A stretch of 64,000 bases of DNA, from assembly GCF_039602135.1 (NCBI RefSeq), contig NZ_CP125942.1:1364001-1428000 (forward strand). Reading direction: 5' to 3'. Below, piece after piece: positions 62,360 through 64,000 of the stretch (position 1 is the first letter of the stretch; the number at the start of each line of letters is the position of its first letter). Below the pieces are notes generated by a model that worked only from the letters and a program-made list of their open reading frames with translations, was not told the origin of the DNA and made no database searches. Position numbers and translations under genes: made by a program. This DNA comes from Glutamicibacter sp. B1 (GTDB taxonomy: Bacteria; Actinomycetota; Actinomycetes; Actinomycetales; Micrococcaceae).

Positions 62360-63292
62360 TTAACTACGGTGTACGAGATTCTCGCCCGCTTCACCTGCGG
62401 ACCATGCGACTAACTGTCGTTGAAGTAGCTTTACCATGCGTGGGAAGAATGCCCCGGTATTACCGCCGTTGTGCGGAATGATCAGTGCATTGGGGCAGCC
62501 CCACAGTGGGTGGTCCTTCGGTAGTGGCTCCGGATCAAAAACATCAGAGGCAACGTTGAGTCGGCCTGAAGCGACTTCGGCCACAAGAGCATCCGTGTCG
62601 ACAACTGGACCACGTGCAACGTTAACAATGGTGGCCCCATTGGGAAGCTGAGCAAGGAGTTTGGCATCTACTAGGTGATGGGTTGAATCATTAAGCGGGA
62701 CAATCAGAATCAGCACCTCTATCTGCGGTGCAAATTTTGCCAGCTCGGTGGTGGCGTGGACTTGACAGTGCTCATCGGTGCGAGCTGAAGAACCAAAACG
62801 CAGCAAGTTGACCTCAAAAGGTGCCAACCGTTTACGGATTTCTTCGCCGATTCCACCAACACCAACAAGTCCGACGGTCCGGTCGGCTAACCCTGGCCAC
62901 TGATGAGGATTCCAGTGGCCCTCCTGCTGGTCTCGTACCGACTGCGGGAATCCGCGTAACGAGGCAATGGCTAGGCCGATGGCCATTTCCGCGGTCGAAG
63001 CAGCGTGAACGCCGGCGGCGGTATTGATGTTGGCCCGGTCTCCAATAAGCTCAACCATTCCGTCATAGCCCGTGGTCTGAGTCTGAACTATCTTCAGGTT
63101 GGGAGCCTTGCGAACATTGCGCAAGGTATTGGCGGTAGCCATATAAGGCATGACCGCAATATCAATGTCCTCCAGTGGTACTTGCGGGTCATTCTGTAGA
63201 TCCCACAGTACTGGCTTGAGATTTTGTGGGAACTGGCCGACTGCATCAATGAGTTCTTGGCTGGGGAGTGAAATAGTTCGTGGGGCGCTCAT
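62360..63292 (-). CDS. D-isomer-specific 2-hydroxyacid dehydrogenase (short form)
   Basis: 310 residues. NAD-binding VGLVGVGGIGEEIRKRL (about 140-156), catalytic Arg in NVARGPVVD, Glu in PEPLPKDHP and His in IPHNGG. Shorter and quite different from the other 2-hydroxyacid dehydrogenase in this window (37322-38383), so not a duplicate; the pattern is closer to glyoxylate/phosphoglycerate-type dehydrogenases common in Actinobacteria. Substrate unknown; single gene after the tRNA cluster on the opposite strand. Confidence 0.88.
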   Translation of the reverse strand: MSAPRTISLPSQELIDAVGQFPQNLKPVLWDLQNDPQVPLEDIDIAVMPYMATANTLRNVRKAPNLKIVQTQTTGYDGMVELIGDRANINTAAGVHAASTAEMAIGLAIASLRGFPQSVRDQQEGHWNPHQWPGLADRTVGLVGVGGIGEEIRKRLAPFEVNLLRFGSSARTDEHCQVHATTELAKFAPQIEVLILIVPLNDSTHHLVDAKLLAQLPNGATIVNVARGPVVDTDALVAEVASGRLNVASDVFDPEPLPKDHPLWGCPNALIIPHNGGNTGAFFPRMVKLLQRQLVAWSAGEAGENLVHRS

Positions 63293-63383
63293 GGATTCAC
63301 TCTACAAACGCCATTGGCGCTTGAGAAGTAACCCCTAGTCATATCCTGTAATGAAGGTCACCGCTGATCTGCACCTTTCGAAT

Positions 63384-63411
63384 TTGCGCTGGGGGATAAA
63401 GCTGGTAGAGT
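63384..63411 (+). promoter_or_regulatory. Likely promoter of the tRNA-Lys pair
   Basis: TTGCGC (63384-63389) and TAGAGT (63406-63411) with 16-base spacing, 55 bases upstream of the first tRNA. Confidence 0.4.
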
Positions 63412-63466
63412 TCTATCTCGTTGCGAAAGCGCGGAGCCCCAAAAAGCTTCTAGAACATCGCAGCGG

Positions 63467-63542
63467 GCGCCTCTAGCTCAATTGGCAGAGCAAATGACTC
63501 TTAATCATTAGGTTCCGGGTTCAAGTCCCGGGGGGCGCACCA
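63467..63542 (+). tRNA. tRNA-Lys (anticodon CUU), copy 1
   Basis: Cloverleaf complete: acceptor GCGCCUC/GGGGCGC, D arm AGCUCAAUUGGCAGAGCA, anticodon CUU at 63500-63502 with loop ACUCUUAAUC, T arm with GGUUCAAGUCC, and the 3' CCA encoded (63540-63542). Reads AAG codons. Confidence 0.97.
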
Positions 63543-63543
63543 A

Positions 63544-63569
63544 CATATAGTCGCTTTTCCGACTATATG
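63544..63569 (+). repeat. Hairpin between the two tRNA genes
   Basis: CATATAGTCG, loop CTTTTC, CGACTATATG: a 10-pair stem directly after the first CCA end. It may guide processing of a dicistronic precursor or act as a weak terminator. Confidence 0.5.
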
Positions 63570-63584
63570 CTGATAAATAAATAC

Positions 63585-63660
63585 GCGCCTCTAGCTCAAT
63601 TGGCAGAGCAAATGACTCTTAATCATTAGGTTCCGGGTTCAAGTCCCGGGGGGCGCACCA
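63585..63660 (+). tRNA. tRNA-Lys (anticodon CUU), copy 2
   Basis: All 76 bases, including encoded CCA, are identical to copy 1, repeated 118 bases downstream. Same CUU anticodon. Confidence 0.97.
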
Positions 63661-63664
63661 AAAT

Positions 63665-63708
63665 CAAGGTTCGAATAACTACTAAGTTAGGTAGTGATTC
63701 GGACCTTG
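63665..63708 (+). terminator. Terminator of the tRNA-Lys cluster
   Basis: CAAGGTTCGAATAACTAC and GTAGTGATTCGGACCTTG pair at 16 of 18 positions around an eight-base loop, followed by TCTCATTTTG. Confidence 0.75.
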
Positions 63709-64000
63709 TCTCATTTTGTGTGAAATGAATTTTCTTTTGCCCGCTGTCGCTGTCGCTGGCTTTGCGGTGTGGCCTGGGGCGATAATCTTGATCTCCATTC
63801 ATGCGTAAGCGACATTTATAGAAAACTGCACCCGTCATCTTGAGAACGCGTGGTCTATGCAATAGCGCACCTTGATCAAGGGGCGGTCTACTAAGTTCTT
63901 TCATGGCGCGCTGAAAAGGGTGGGTTAAAGAATCCCTGCGATGTGCTGGACCTTTCATGACCGTATGCGACAGAGTTCGATGCAAAGAAGTTGTGCGAGC
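63709..64000. other. Window end, no gene supported
   Basis: The only sizeable frame here reads back through the second tRNA gene on the opposite strand and is a known kind of false call. No repeat of the tRNA end (attachment site) is visible before the window ends. Confidence 0.5.

Noticed and set aside
57553..63292. Single operon from the 2-hydroxyacid dehydrogenase to the aldo/keto reductase
   Set aside because: Strong hairpins after the dehydrogenase and after mqo and wide gaps indicate separate units.
63626..63985. Minus-strand frame of 119 codons ending in ...RPPGLEPGT
   Set aside because: Its C-terminus is the antisense translation of the tRNA-Lys T arm, a well-known annotation artefact.

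Overview
The window looks like a chromosomal segment of a mid-GC actinobacterium of the Micrococcaceae (Arthrobacter/Glutamicibacter type). This is inferred from the gene families (fused AccD-AccA carboxyltransferase, Mqo, NrtR-nadABC, IdeR-type iron box, MmyB and MHS families), the actinobacterial ribosome sites with frequent GTG/TTG starts and 1-4 base stop/start overlaps, and the very close match by recall of the extradiol dioxygenase to the Brevibacterium fuscum homoprotocatechuate enzyme. No database search was possible.

Layout. 1-4350: a carboxylic-acid operon (MatC-like carrier, class III CoA-transferase, AccDA-type carboxyltransferase cut by the window edge) with a divergent FadR-type GntR regulator. 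5199-10095: a homoprotocatechuate meta-cleavage operon read leftward (FAH-RraA fusion, GntR regulator, hpaE, hpaD). 10339-12869: an AT-rich pair, ATPase plus HNH nuclease, resembling the Septu (PtuAB) anti-phage system but with a long N-terminal domain on the ATPase. 12870-16080: mobile DNA: a complete IS481-type element with 72-bp perfect inverted repeats, a diverged solo end of a relative, and another relic repeat array. 16082-24843: siderophore-iron region: a strikingly asymmetric heterodimeric ABC transporter divergent from an operon of binding protein, siderophore-interacting reductase, two FecCD permeases and ATPase, with an IdeR/DtxR-like box between them.

25782-36243: ilvD with a divergent MmyB regulator, a lipoprotein, a hydrolase, and the NAD de novo operon nrtR-nadA-nadB-nadC-cysteine desulfurase. 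36245-40879: hydroxyacid metabolism: two dehydrogenases, an IclR regulator and an MHS permease sharing a probable operator. 41061-53824: a VanY/SH3 peptidase, several small stand-alone enzymes, an HTH-GIY-YIG protein, MarR plus flavin monooxygenase, a two-component system beside an ABC exporter, a DUF6153/DUF305 pair probably linked to copper, and an Ohr/OhrR peroxide module with its operator. 53977-64000: an RND efflux pump, aldo/keto reductase, mqo, a peptide-type binding lipoprotein, a 2-hydroxyacid dehydrogenase and two identical tRNA-Lys(CUU) genes.

The best candidates for something undescribed are the ATPase/HNH defence-like pair, the FAH-RraA fusion that may supply the missing aldolase of its pathway, and the ABC heterodimer in which one whole ATP site is degenerate.
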